Below, piece after piece: positions 1-9,583 of a stretch of 54,048 nucleotides of DNA. The stretch comes from Cellulophaga sp. (GTDB lineage: Bacteria > Bacteroidota > Bacteroidia > Flavobacteriales > Flavobacteriaceae). The notes beneath the pieces are model-generated. The model did not search any database. It was not told the DNA's origin and saw only the letters and a program-made list of their open reading frames with translations. Location of the stretch: positions 1,859-55,906 of the forward strand of contig JANQTG010000173.1 in NCBI GenBank assembly GCA_030731855.1, given 5' to 3'. Numbering within the stretch: the stretch's first letter is position 1; the number at the start of each line of letters is the position of its first letter. The position numbers and the translations under genes are program-made.

Positions 1-770
1 CCAACCGTATTTAAGTCGCTCTTGTAAATCGCTAGTTCAATATAATCTGAAGAGTTGAACAAGGCTAATAAATCTCCTGGGCCATTTCTTTTGTCTTTTT
101 CGAGATCAAAATTTATAATATCGCTATATTTTTTGTGGATTTTTGTGATTTTTTTATTTCGCGCATGTAACACAAAATTCCTGCCTTTGCCATAAGCTTC
201 AAAGATACGACGGGGAATATTGGTGATTACGTTGCCAAAATTATCAATATAAATAATGCTTCCCACAATTCCATTGCCGTCTTCCACAATTCGTGGAGCA
301 AATTCGCGAATGTCTTTCAAATGCTTAAAGGGTTTACCGATAACTTCTAAGGTACCCCCTCGTGCCATATGGCAAGCGGCTTTAACAAAAACATCAAGTG
401 CAGGAAAAGAACTAAATTCGGGCATCGGAATATCAATTTTAAATACCTTGTCTGGCTTTATTTCTGATGTAATTAATGAGGTTGCTCCATTGTTAGCCGT
501 AATGAAATAATGGTCGTCTACCAATAGAATAAGATGTTCGTTTTCTGGCGTAAGTTCGGCATCAATACCTAAAATATGAATGCTGCCCTTAGGAAAATAT
601 TTGTATGAATTTTTGATAATATAAGCGCACTCAGGAATATTAAATGGACTTATTTCATTAGAAATATCGACAATTTTGACATCAGACAGTTCACTGTAAA
701 TAGCTCCTTTGATAGCACCTACAAAATGATCTTTATATCCAAAGTCTGTAGTTAAGGTTATTATTGCCAT
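1..770 (-). CDS. SAM hydroxide adenosyltransferase / SAM hydrolase (DUF62 family), 3' end beyond the window
   Basis: Minus-strand reading from ATG at 770: MAIITLTTDFGYKDHFVGAIKGAIYSELSDVKIVDISNEISPFNIPECAYIIKN...; the TLTTDFGxxDxFVGxxKG start is typical of DUF62. Not in the ORF track because it is open at the edge. Confidence 0.9.
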   Translation of the reverse strand, partial: MAIITLTTDFGYKDHFVGAIKGAIYSELSDVKIVDISNEISPFNIPECAYIIKNSYKYFPKGSIHILGIDAELTPENEHLILLVDDHYFITANNGATSLITSEIKPDKVFKIDIPMPEFSSFPALDVFVKAACHMARGGTLEVIGKPFKHLKDIREFAPRIVEDGNGIVGSIIYIDNFGNVITNIPRRIFEAYGKGRNFVLHARNKKITKIHKKYSDIINFDLEKDKRNGPGDLLALFNSSDYIELAIYKSDLNTV

Positions 771-917
771 GAAAGAAGATTGCTATTTGTTTATCTATAA
801 AAAAACTGAAAGTGCGGTTGAATACTGCTATTTTTAGTTAAATTTGTGAAACAAAATTACATAAAAATAAAGCAATTAAAATTAAAATTATACGATATTA
901 ATTAAACTAGATACTCT

Positions 918-1871
918 TTGAACGAACTTGTAATAGAACTAACGGAAATTAGTCCAAGAGATTTTTTTGGACAACAGAATGAACATATAGATTTAATTAA
1001 AAAGTACTTTCCTAAGCTTAAAATTGTTGCTCGCGGAAGTAAAATTAGAGTCTATGGTGACGACGAACTGCTTGATGAGTTTGATAAAAAGTTCAAGTTA
1101 CTTACTACGCACTACCAGAAATATAATAAGTTAGATGAAAATAGTATTGAGCGTTTATTGCTGAGTAGCGAAAAAGACGATTTATCGTCATCTGAAAGTA
1201 GTGGAGAGGTTTTAGTTCATGGTATGGGTGGTCGTTTAATTAAGGCACAAACCGTAAACCAACGTAAATTAGTAGACTCTGTTCGTAAAAATGATATGGT
1301 TTTTGCCATCGGCCCAGCCGGAACAGGAAAAACCTATACAGGCGTAGCTTTAGCTGTACAAGCATTAAAAGAAAAAAAGGTTAAGCGTATTATTTTAACC
1401 CGACCCGCAGTGGAGGCTGGAGAAAATTTAGGTTTTTTACCGGGTGATTTAAAAGAAAAATTAGATCCGTACATGCAGCCACTTTATGATGCTTTACGAG
1501 ATATGATTTCGCCTGAAAAATTAGCCTTGTACATAGAAAATGGTACCATACAGATTGCCCCTTTGGCATTTATGAGAGGTAGAACCTTAGACCATGCTTT
1601 TGTTATTTTAGACGAAGGCCAGAATACCACCCACGCACAAATGAAAATGTTTTTAACCAGAATGGGTAAAAATGCTCAGTTCTTAATTACTGGCGATCCA
1701 GGACAAATAGATTTACCCCGAAGAACAGTTTCTGGTTTAAAAGAAGCACTTTTAGTACTACAAAATATTGAGGGCATTGGTATGATTTATTTAGACGATA
1801 AAGATGTCATTCGACATAAATTAGTTAAAAAAGTAATTGAAGCGTATAAAGGTATTGAGCATCAGGGATAG
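918..1871 (+). CDS. PhoH family ATPase
   Basis: GPAGTGKTYTGVALAVQAL Walker A, RPAVEAGENLGFLPGDLKEKLDPYMQPLYDAL, ILDEGQNTTHAQMKMFLTRMG; TTG start. Confidence 0.95.
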   Translation: MNELVIELTEISPRDFFGQQNEHIDLIKKYFPKLKIVARGSKIRVYGDDELLDEFDKKFKLLTTHYQKYNKLDENSIERLLLSSEKDDLSSSESSGEVLVHGMGGRLIKAQTVNQRKLVDSVRKNDMVFAIGPAGTGKTYTGVALAVQALKEKKVKRIILTRPAVEAGENLGFLPGDLKEKLDPYMQPLYDALRDMISPEKLALYIENGTIQIAPLAFMRGRTLDHAFVILDEGQNTTHAQMKMFLTRMGKNAQFLITGDPGQIDLPRRTVSGLKEALLVLQNIEGIGMIYLDDKDVIRHKLVKKVIEAYKGIEHQG

Positions 1872-1873
1872 TT

Positions 1874-1908
1874 TAATTTATAATTAAAAATGGATAATTA
1901 ATAATTGA
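1874..1908. repeat. degenerate heptad array (TAATTNA-like units)
   Basis: Units TAATTTA TAATTAA AAATGGA TAATTAA TAATTGA immediately after the PhoH stop codon. Confidence 0.6.
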
Positions 1909-2043
1909 AAAGATTAGAAACACGAAGTACGAAAAATTTATGCTGAATTTAATTCTAAATGAATAATGTAACAATGTTTTTAATTTTAAAATCATTATTT
2001 GCGTAAAAATGAAAGTATTTTAAAATACATCAATTTTATTTTC

Positions 2044-2158
2044 AACCAAAAACCAAAAATCAAAAATCAAAAATCAAAAGCCAAAAATCAAAAGCCAAAA
2101 ACTAAAAACTAAAAACTAAAAAATCAAAAACTTTAAACCTTAAACTTTAAACCTGAAA
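2044..2158. repeat. heptad array, about 15 units
   Basis: AACCAAA x2, AATCAAA x3, AGCCAAA, AATCAAA, AGCCAAA, AACTAAA x3, then (after a short phase change) CTTTAAA CCTTAAA CTTTAAA CCTGAAA; 7-nt period. Confidence 0.9.
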
Positions 2159-2184
2159 CAATTATTTACCCAACACCTAATAAA

Positions 2185-3138
2185 ATGAAAAACACCATCA
2201 TAACGACTAATTTTAATTTTCCAAAACAAGTAAGTGTATATAAAGGTAAAGTGCGTGAGGTATATCGTTTAGAGAATAATATCATGGTTATGATTGCTAC
2301 AGATCGGCTTTCGGCTTTTGATGTGGTGATGCCTAAAGGAATCCCTTATAAAGGCCAAATATTGAATCAGATTGCTACGAAAATGATGGCAGATACCGCT
2401 GATATTGTGCCTAATTGGTTACTAGCCACACCAGATCCAAACGTAGCTATAGGATTTGCTTGCGAACCTTTTAAAGTCGAAATGGTTATTAGAGGGTATA
2501 TGTCTGGCCATGCGGCACGAGAGTATACCTTAGGAAAAAGAGTTTTGTGTGGGGTTGCCATGCCAAACGGAATGAACGAAAATGATAAATTTCCAGAACC
2601 TATTATTACTCCGGCAACAAAAGCAGAAATGGGTGACCATGATGAGGATATATCTAGAGAAGATATTCTAAGTAGGGGAATAGTTTCTGAGCAAGATTAT
2701 CTAATTTTAGAAAAGTATACAAGAGCTTTATTTGAAAGAGGTAGCGAAATTGCCGCTAAAAGAGGCTTAATTTTGGTAGATACCAAGTACGAATTTGGAA
2801 AAACAGTAGATGGCAAGATAGTTTTAATAGATGAAATTCACACCCCAGATTCCTCACGTTATTTTTATGCTGACGGCTACGAAGCGCGTCAGGAAAAAGG
2901 AGAAGCGCAAAAGCAGTTATCAAAAGAATTTGTTCGGCAATGGCTTATAGCCAATAATTTTCAGGGATTAGTAGGTCAAAATGTTCCTGAAATGACTGAT
3001 GATTATATAACCTCTGTTTCTGATAGGTATATTGAGTTATATGAAAACATTATTGGAGATAGTTTTCAAAAGGCAGATATTGCAAATATTCATTCGCGTA
3101 TAGAATCGAATGTTTTGGCGTATTTAAAAACTAATTAG
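2185..3138 (+). CDS. purC: phosphoribosylaminoimidazolesuccinocarboxamide synthase
   Basis: [58 protein letters not shown]. Confidence 0.95.
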   Translation: MKNTIITTNFNFPKQVSVYKGKVREVYRLENNIMVMIATDRLSAFDVVMPKGIPYKGQILNQIATKMMADTADIVPNWLLATPDPNVAIGFACEPFKVEMVIRGYMSGHAAREYTLGKRVLCGVAMPNGMNENDKFPEPIITPATKAEMGDHDEDISREDILSRGIVSEQDYLILEKYTRALFERGSEIAAKRGLILVDTKYEFGKTVDGKIVLIDEIHTPDSSRYFYADGYEARQEKGEAQKQLSKEFVRQWLIANNFQGLVGQNVPEMTDDYITSVSDRYIELYENIIGDSFQKADIANIHSRIESNVLAYLKTN

Positions 3139-3149
3139 TCTCTCTAAAT

Positions 3150-3341
3150 CTAGTAATTGGCCTTAGCTGATTTTTCTAAAACGTTTTGTTGATTGTCAGA
3201 CTCTAAAGTTATTGTTGATGTTTTTGTGGTGTTTAGTTGCTCTGAATTATGTTTTTCACTTGTAGTTACAACATAAATGAACGCAGATACTAGTAAACAA
3301 ATAAAATAAATTAAGCTCTTTATTTTTTGTGGTTTGGTCAT
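3150..3341 (-). CDS. small hypothetical protein with one predicted N-terminal transmembrane segment
   Basis: 63 aa; IKSLIYFICLLVSAFIYVV hydrophobic segment; no recognised domain. Confidence 0.35.
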   Translation of the reverse strand: MTKPQKIKSLIYFICLLVSAFIYVVTTSEKHNSEQLNTTKTSTITLESDNQQNVLEKSAKANY

Positions 3342-3503
3342 CGTTTTTCATCTTAGGAAGTATGAAAATAATAAAATAAAATGAAAAAAATGCATTTCAT
3401 CGTATTTTTTATACACTTTATCGATAAAATAACTATTTGTAACCAGTCAAATTTCTTAATCAATTCATTTTCAAGGCTATTGAAAAAGGTACGAATATAA
3501 AAT

Positions 3504-4163
3504 TTATTGAAATAGAATACTCAAAGTAACTTCCTTTTTTTCTTTTAATTTGGTAATTATCTTCAAAAATATGATGGCTGTTATGTAGGCATCGCCCAAG
3601 GCAGTATGTCTGTCTTTTTTGGAAATACTAAACTTATCAGCAAGTTCATCTAATGAATATTGCTCTTTTTTAGTGATAAATTTAGATTTTAACAAGGTTT
3701 TTTTATAAAGGTTCGAAGTATCTAAATAGTTGTTTTTTAAAGGCGGTAAACCCTGTCGCGCTAATGCTTTGTTGATCATATTTATATCAAAAAAAGCGTG
3801 GTGTGCAACAATAGTTTTGTTGCCCAAGTACCTTAGAAATAATTGTAAGGCTTCTAATTCCGATATTTTAGGAATTACGCCATCTTTTAAAATACCATGA
3901 ATTTTAGCTGATTCTTTGCCATAAACATCTTGTTGAATATAGACTTCAAAAGCTTTATGTATTTCAATAGTCTGTTGGCGAATCTCTAAAGCGCCAATAC
4001 ATAAGATTCTGTCAGAGACGTAATCAAAACCAGTAGTTTCAGTGTCTAAAACTATAAATGATGTAGCATCAACATCTTGGGAAATAGGATTTTTAAAAGT
4101 TTCAGCATAAGTATTCCAATAATCTGGATACTCTTTTTTATTTTTTTTAAAAAAATTGAACAT
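3504..4163 (-). CDS. DnaQ-like 3'-5' exonuclease
   Basis: FIVLDTETTGFDYVSDRILCIGAL (ExoI), TIVAHHAFFDINMINKAL (ExoII), RHTALGDAYITA (ExoIII). Confidence 0.9.
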   Translation of the reverse strand: MFNFFKKNKKEYPDYWNTYAETFKNPISQDVDATSFIVLDTETTGFDYVSDRILCIGALEIRQQTIEIHKAFEVYIQQDVYGKESAKIHGILKDGVIPKISELEALQLFLRYLGNKTIVAHHAFFDINMINKALARQGLPPLKNNYLDTSNLYKKTLLKSKFITKKEQYSLDELADKFSISKKDRHTALGDAYITAIIFLKIITKLKEKKEVTLSILFQ

Positions 4164-6079
4164 TACATAACTTTTAGTTGAAATCTGTGCATTACTAATT
4201 CTTGAATTTCTTTAATAGTTTTAAAGGTACGCTTTAACTTTATTTTTTCCTCTTTTGTTAAATCATTCAAAGCTATAAAACGTCCTGAACTATTATTTGA
4301 TAAACCCTGTTTAGTTCTAAATTTCAACAAGGCTTTTGAAGCGTAGGAGCAGGCTAAGTAAATTTCTTTATTATTGGGTTCTAACTCCGCCAGTTTCTCA
4401 AAACGTTCTGCGGTATTATTAATTCCCTTAATATAATGTGATAAAATCAAAACTCTTGCAGCATCGGTTAGTGGTCTTAAAGCTCTACTTTTTACATCAA
4501 AGGTATCTTTATGGTCACCGTCTTGTTCTACCAAAAACTGTCTAAAAAACCCTGTAGGAGACGGATTTTGAAGTGCTCCTTTCGCTAAGTGAAGAAAAAA
4601 TATGGGGTATTTTTTTACGGTATAAAAAATATGTTCCGATAATTCATTGGCTAGTTTGTTTTCTCCGTAGACCACATTATAATCAAAGAAAATAGAAGAT
4701 AATAGTACTTCATCAATCCCAGGGTTAATAATCCAATGCGAGGTGCTTTTTTTCCATTCACTTAAACTTAAACACCATTTAGGGTTTGATGCCATCATTT
4801 CTGCTGGGCAATATTCATAACCAATATCATTTAATCCTTTGGTTATTAATTGTGACAATTTCAGAAAGTAAGCGGTTGTTTTGGGTAGTAATTCTTCTTC
4901 TACATCTTCAAATATTAGTGCATTGTCTTGATCCGTATGCAGCATTTGTTCACTTCTACCTTGACTCCCTATGGCCAGCCATGCAAATTTTACGGGTGGT
5001 GGATTTTTTATTTTTTCTAATGAAATTTTAATAACCTGTTTCATGCAGGCATCATTTAGTTCAGAGATTATTTTGGAAATTAAGGTCATCGGAATGTTAC
5101 CTTGTAAATACGCACGCAACAAACCCATAACGCTATGGCGAATTGGTTTTAAATGCTTAATTTTTTTAGCGCGTTTTATGGCTTTGATCAATACTGCGGG
5201 GTTGTTACCTAAAGAAACCATAATGTCATGTTTAGATAACATACCCACTACTTTTGTGTTTGGTGTACCATCTTCAGTTAAGCACAAGTGACTAATATTA
5301 CTTTTCATCATAGCCATTTGGGCTTGAGTAATAGTTAAAGAACTTGGGTAGGTAATTACCGGTGAGGTCATTATTTCATCGGCAGTAGCGGTAATCGGAA
5401 ACTTGCCTGTCACAATTTTATTTCTTAAGTCTTTATCTGTAATGATGCCAACAGGTAATTTATCAAGGGCAATAATAATTGATCCAATTTTTTTTTTGGT
5501 CATTAACTCCGCTATTTTTTTTACCGTGGTAGTCGGACTGCAAATAGCGATTTTTTTTGAGAATTGAACAGGTTGAACATCTATTAAACCAATACCAGGA
5601 GTTTCTTTAGATGGCTCTGTGGCTTCACTGTATAGCTTCCCACGGTGAATTTTAGAATAGGGGTTTCTGGTGTTCGATGCAAAACTTTCGATTAAAAAAT
5701 TGCCTACAGCTTTATTTTCAAGTGCCAGGGGTTTAAATAGAGTAATAGGGATAGCATAGAGGATACTTTCTTCGTGTGCTTTTGCCTCTAATTCATAATT
5801 TTCATTAGCCATTAAAGGGCGTAAACCGAAAATATCGCCTTCATCGCACATGTCTATAATGGCATCTGTCGATTTTTTATGTAGTGAAATAGCACCTTTA
5901 TGTACTATATAAAAAAAAGCATGCCCTGCCTCTTTTTCAGTAAAAATAACACTTCCTTTTTCTTTATAAACAATGCTTACTTGTTCTGATAGCTGTTCTA
6001 AGGCTATATTTTTTAATTCATTAAAGGGAGGGTAGTTTTTTAAAAAATCAGCAACTCTTTGAGAAATAGTATTTTTCAT
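4163..6079 (-). CDS. DUF294 nucleotidyltransferase-like protein with cyclic-nucleotide-binding and CBS domains
   Basis: N-terminal cNMP-binding-like fold, CBS pair (SIIIALDKLPVGIITDKDLRNKIV), IGSQGRSEQMLHTDQDNALIFED nucleotidyltransferase motif; TAATG overlap with the exonuclease gene. Confidence 0.9.
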   Translation of the reverse strand: MKNTISQRVADFLKNYPPFNELKNIALEQLSEQVSIVYKEKGSVIFTEKEAGHAFFYIVHKGAISLHKKSTDAIIDMCDEGDIFGLRPLMANENYELEAKAHEESILYAIPITLFKPLALENKAVGNFLIESFASNTRNPYSKIHRGKLYSEATEPSKETPGIGLIDVQPVQFSKKIAICSPTTTVKKIAELMTKKKIGSIIIALDKLPVGIITDKDLRNKIVTGKFPITATADEIMTSPVITYPSSLTITQAQMAMMKSNISHLCLTEDGTPNTKVVGMLSKHDIMVSLGNNPAVLIKAIKRAKKIKHLKPIRHSVMGLLRAYLQGNIPMTLISKIISELNDACMKQVIKISLEKIKNPPPVKFAWLAIGSQGRSEQMLHTDQDNALIFEDVEEELLPKTTAYFLKLSQLITKGLNDIGYEYCPAEMMASNPKWCLSLSEWKKSTSHWIINPGIDEVLLSSIFFDYNVVYGENKLANELSEHIFYTVKKYPIFFLHLAKGALQNPSPTGFFRQFLVEQDGDHKDTFDVKSRALRPLTDAARVLILSHYIKGINNTAERFEKLAELEPNNKEIYLACSYASKALLKFRTKQGLSNNSSGRFIALNDLTKEEKIKLKRTFKTIKEIQELVMHRFQLKVM

Positions 6080-6186
6080 ACTTTTTGGTTTTGAATTGTA
6101 AAATTACACGATTTTGTAGAACTTTTTGAATTCAAATTAAAATGGTAATCTATTTAAAAAATAGTGTTTTACGAGTAAATATCTTT

Positions 6187-6194
6187 TAAATTTG
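6187..6194 (+). promoter_or_regulatory. Bacteroidota -7 element TAAATTTG, 4 nt before ATG
   Basis: TAAATTTGcagcATG. Confidence 0.6.
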
Positions 6195-6198
6195 CAGC

Positions 6199-7116
6199 AT
6201 GTTAAGGTTTACTTTTTTTATGGTATCGAGGTTATTTTGCTGGTTTGTTATTTTAAATATTGGTTATTTTTCATACGGACAAAAAGCTAAGATTTTTACT
6301 ATTTCTGATTTTGACTTATCGGGAAACGTAAAAACGTGTTTTGTGTTAGCGGATTATGGAAAAGAGGAATTCAATTTTAATAAAAAAGGATTGCTAACCA
6401 AATTAGTCACAAGGTATAATGAAAATGATTACGATATTACTTATTACAAATATGTAAATGAAGCTATTAATGAAAAGCGAGTAGAGGTATACAGAGATGG
6501 TGTTTTTGATAAACAATTATCTATTGCTAATATTTATTCTCAAGACAGTATTCCGAATGGAAAAAAAATTACAGAAAAAATAATATCGTACACGAAAGAA
6601 TTTTTAGATCAATACGAATATTCGTATGATGTTAATGATAAACTTATTCATATCAACAGAAATGATGGTCGTGGTATTGAAAACACAAAAATAAGTTACG
6701 AAGAAGTTCAGGGAGAAACCACCATTACGTATATTACAGATGGCGTATTAGAAAAAACGATACGAACTTCCGCTCAAAAAAACGCTACAAATCAAAAAGT
6801 AGTGCTTACTAAACAGTATTTTGAGGGAAAACTGAATACGGCTATAGAACAAGTTTTCAACAAAAAAGATAAATTAATTTCAGAGCAAAAATTTATTTAC
6901 GATGATACGTTAAATTCTTTTGTGCCTAATGAGGTTAATTTATTTACCTACAATACGCTAGGCATGTTAATTGAATCAAAAACAAAAAAGGATAAAAAAG
7001 AAGTAATTAAAAAATATATTTATCAATATGATAATGGTGAAAAAGGCAATTGGATTAAACAAATTACAACGCCAGACAACACTTATATCACTAGAAAAAT
7101 TAGCTATTACGAGTAA
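6199..7116 (+). CDS. secreted hypothetical protein with YD/RHS-like strand repeats
   Basis: Hydrophobic N-terminus; repeated Y-x-Y-D/N patterns (YEYSYDVNDKLIHINRND, KFIYDDTLN, YIYQYDNGEKGNW). Confidence 0.65.
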   Translation: MLRFTFFMVSRLFCWFVILNIGYFSYGQKAKIFTISDFDLSGNVKTCFVLADYGKEEFNFNKKGLLTKLVTRYNENDYDITYYKYVNEAINEKRVEVYRDGVFDKQLSIANIYSQDSIPNGKKITEKIISYTKEFLDQYEYSYDVNDKLIHINRNDGRGIENTKISYEEVQGETTITYITDGVLEKTIRTSAQKNATNQKVVLTKQYFEGKLNTAIEQVFNKKDKLISEQKFIYDDTLNSFVPNEVNLFTYNTLGMLIESKTKKDKKEVIKKYIYQYDNGEKGNWIKQITTPDNTYITRKISYYE

Positions 7117-7118
7117 TG

Positions 7119-7177
7119 TTAATGTACTAATATACCAATGTGAAAAATGTACTAATGTAGCAATGTTTTAATGTTGA
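7119..7177. repeat. ~8-nt-period degenerate array (xxxxAATG units)
   Basis: AAT occurs at spacings 8,8,9,8,8,8 in TTAATGTACTAATATACCAATGTGAAAAATGTACTAATGTAGCAATGTTTTAATG. Confidence 0.6.
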
Positions 7178-7221
7178 AATTTAGTAAGACAATTAGTAAT
7201 TGCATTTATTTTTTTAATTTC

Positions 7222-7267
7222 ACTAACCACTAACCACTAACCACTAACCACTAACCACTAACCACTA
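7222..7267. repeat. perfect heptad tandem repeat (ACTAACC)x~6.6
   Basis: ACTAACCACTAACCACTAACCACTAACCACTAACCACTAACCACTA. Confidence 0.97.
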
Positions 7268-7276
7268 TCTCACTAA

Positions 7277-7921
7277 TTAAACCAATCCATTAATAAGTTC
7301 TTTTTTTACTTCATGCTTTCCATCAAAAACAATCATTTCTGCTTTATTATTGAATAGCATTTTTATTTTCTCCTTTTCGGTTTTCATGCTTTCTTCATTT
7401 AAATACTCATCTTTATCGCCTACAATAACTGTTACTTTGGTGTTAGTATTTTCTAGAAAAGTAAAATCACTCGCGTTTAGTTCGTTCGGGATGCCGCCAG
7501 CATATAAAATAAGTTCACTACAAGCGAGTTTTTTATAGGCAACCCAGCGGGTAACTATAGAAACTCCCTGTGAAAAGCCGAAAATAATTAGCTTTAGGTC
7601 CTTTGGTATTTTTTCAGCTTCATAAACAGCCTCTAAATACTGGTTTAAATTTTCTAATTCTAGGTTCGTATTTTCTTTGGTGAGCCAACTTGCGCCAACG
7701 TGAACGTAGGCGCCATTTAAATAATACTTTGAGGGTGCTTGCGGAGCGATAATATAATTTTCATCGGGATTCAGTTCTTTAAAATATTTTAAAAAATACC
7801 GACTTAAATACCCTATTCCGTGAAAAACGATCCATACATTTTTAGTTTTATTCGTTAGCGTATTTAAAGTCTCATAAGTGTTGGTAGTCGTATACTTTAC
7901 TTTTTTTTCTATCGATTTCAT
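7277..7921 (-). CDS. alpha/beta hydrolase (carboxylesterase/phospholipase-like)
   Basis: LIIFGFSQGVSIVTRW nucleophile elbow GFSQG; VGDKDEYL; FDGKHEV catalytic-His context. Confidence 0.85.
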   Translation of the reverse strand: MKSIEKKVKYTTTNTYETLNTLTNKTKNVWIVFHGIGYLSRYFLKYFKELNPDENYIIAPQAPSKYYLNGAYVHVGASWLTKENTNLELENLNQYLEAVYEAEKIPKDLKLIIFGFSQGVSIVTRWVAYKKLACSELILYAGGIPNELNASDFTFLENTNTKVTVIVGDKDEYLNEESMKTEKEKIKMLFNNKAEMIVFDGKHEVKKELINGLV

Positions 7922-8026
7922 TTCAAATTTTTTCTACAATTGAAATTTAAGAAGAATTATCAATTTCGAAAGAATTATATGCCTTTTGTTGTTTTCAGAA
8001 TCAGTATTTTTACATAAAAGTTGAAT

Positions 8027-8449
8027 ATGGACGATTTTAAAGAAAAAATTCTAAAAATTTGCAACGAAACTTGTAAGGGCACGTTGATGGAAACTTTAGA
8101 AATTAGCTATGTAGATGTCGGCGAGAATTTTTTGGTAGGTAAAATGCCTGTCACTTCAAAAGTGTACCAACCAGACGGAGTTTTACACGGTGGCGCCATG
8201 GTGGCCTTAGCCGAAAGTGTCGGAAGTGCAGCATCGTATATATTTTTAAATGCACAAGAGGTGACTATCCGAGGTATCGAAATTTCGGCCAATCATGTAA
8301 AAAGTATTCGTGAAGGTTTTGTTTTTGCGAAAGCTATTATAGTTCATAAAGGTAGAACCACGCAACTTTGGGATATTAAAATTACCGATGCTAACGATAA
8401 TTTAATTTCTGTTTGTAAACTAACAACCATCGCTTTACCAAAAAAATAA
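8027..8449 (+). CDS. PaaI-type hotdog thioesterase (probable DHNA-CoA thioesterase from context)
   Basis: VYQPDGVLHGGAMVALAESVGSAAS hotdog motif; directly upstream of menF. ORF track starts at TTG 8021; ATG at 8027 preferred. Confidence 0.9.
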   Translation: MDDFKEKILKICNETCKGTLMETLEISYVDVGENFLVGKMPVTSKVYQPDGVLHGGAMVALAESVGSAASYIFLNAQEVTIRGIEISANHVKSIREGFVFAKAIIVHKGRTTQLWDIKITDANDNLISVCKLTTIALPKK

Positions 8450-8450
8450 T

Positions 8451-9566
8451 ATGTTTATTGATTTATTATCAAAAGCCGAAAAACACTTTAAAAGTGGCAA
8501 ACCTTTTGTGCTGTATCGTAAACCTATGGAGCAAACCGTAAAAGCTATTTTTCAGGCCAACGACATGTTGCATTATGTAAATGACTATACTGAGAATGGT
8601 TTTGTTTTTGCACCCTTTAACGATGAAAATAAAACTATTTTACTACAGGTTGATGAAGCTTTAGAAGCCGACTTTGATTTGACCATTGCTACCAAAACAA
8701 TAGCCTTAAGTGAAAATATTTTAAAAGACGAGCAGAAAGAATTCCACATTGCTTTAGTCAAAAAAGCACTAAAAAGCATTGGACAGCAGCAGTTTAAAAA
8801 AGTCGTAATTTCTAGGTGTTTAGAAGTAAATTTTGATGATTCTGCCTTTGATTTATATACTAATTTATTACGCATTTATTCCAATGCCTTTTGTTATTTG
8901 TTTTACCATCCTAAAGTCGGACTCTGGTTAGGGGCAACACCAGAATTATTACTTACAACAGAAAACAAACAACTTAAAACCATGTCGCTCGCAGGTACTC
9001 AAAAGTATACAGGAAACGAACATCCCGTTTGGGGTACAAAAGAATTAGAGGAACAAGAATTGGTTACGAAGTATATAGCAGCGGCTTTAGCAGATGAGGT
9101 TTCGGAATTAAAAATTTCAGAAACCACCTCAGTTAGAGCGGGCGATTTATGGCATTTACGCACTTCGGTTTCTGGTAGGTTGAGAAATAACACGCTTAAA
9201 AATGTGGTGGCAGCATTGCACCCAACACCAGCGGTTTGTGGGATGCCTAAAAACGCATCTAAAGCCTTTATTTTAAAGAATGAAAATTATAATCGAGCGT
9301 ATTATACAGGGTTTTTAGGCGAATTAAATTTTAAAACCGAAGTATTTAGAGATAGTAATAAACGTAATAAAGAAAACCAAGCCTATAAAGCGATTAAAAA
9401 CACCACCTCATTATATGTAAATTTGCGTTGTATGAAAATTGAAAATCTAAAAGCTTCAATTTACGTAGGTGGTGGAATTACAGCGGCATCAAACCCAGAA
9501 AAAGAATGGGAAGAAACAAAAGCTAAGAGCGAAACAATGCTTAAAGTTTTTAATAAATATAGTTAG
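8451..9566 (+). CDS. menF: isochorismate synthase
   Basis: Chorismate-binding domain: FYHPKVGLWLGATPELLL, MSLAGTQ, HPTPAVCGMPK, YTGFLGE, YVGGGITAASNPEKEWEET. Confidence 0.92.
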   Translation: MFIDLLSKAEKHFKSGKPFVLYRKPMEQTVKAIFQANDMLHYVNDYTENGFVFAPFNDENKTILLQVDEALEADFDLTIATKTIALSENILKDEQKEFHIALVKKALKSIGQQQFKKVVISRCLEVNFDDSAFDLYTNLLRIYSNAFCYLFYHPKVGLWLGATPELLLTTENKQLKTMSLAGTQKYTGNEHPVWGTKELEEQELVTKYIAAALADEVSELKISETTSVRAGDLWHLRTSVSGRLRNNTLKNVVAALHPTPAVCGMPKNASKAFILKNENYNRAYYTGFLGELNFKTEVFRDSNKRNKENQAYKAIKNTTSLYVNLRCMKIENLKASIYVGGGITAASNPEKEWEETKAKSETMLKVFNKYS

Positions 9567-9583
9567 ATTAAACATAAAATTAC

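Noticed and set aside
256-510. Plus-strand ORF 84 aa in the track
   Set aside because: Antisense to the clearly coding SAM hydrolase frame on minus (1-770).
4786-5291. Plus-strand ORFs 81 and 106 aa
   Set aside because: Antisense to the DUF294 gene, which has strong domain motifs.
7222-7267. CRISPR-like or minisatellite repeat
   Set aside because: The unit is 7 nt with no spacers and no cas genes; treated as a heptad array.
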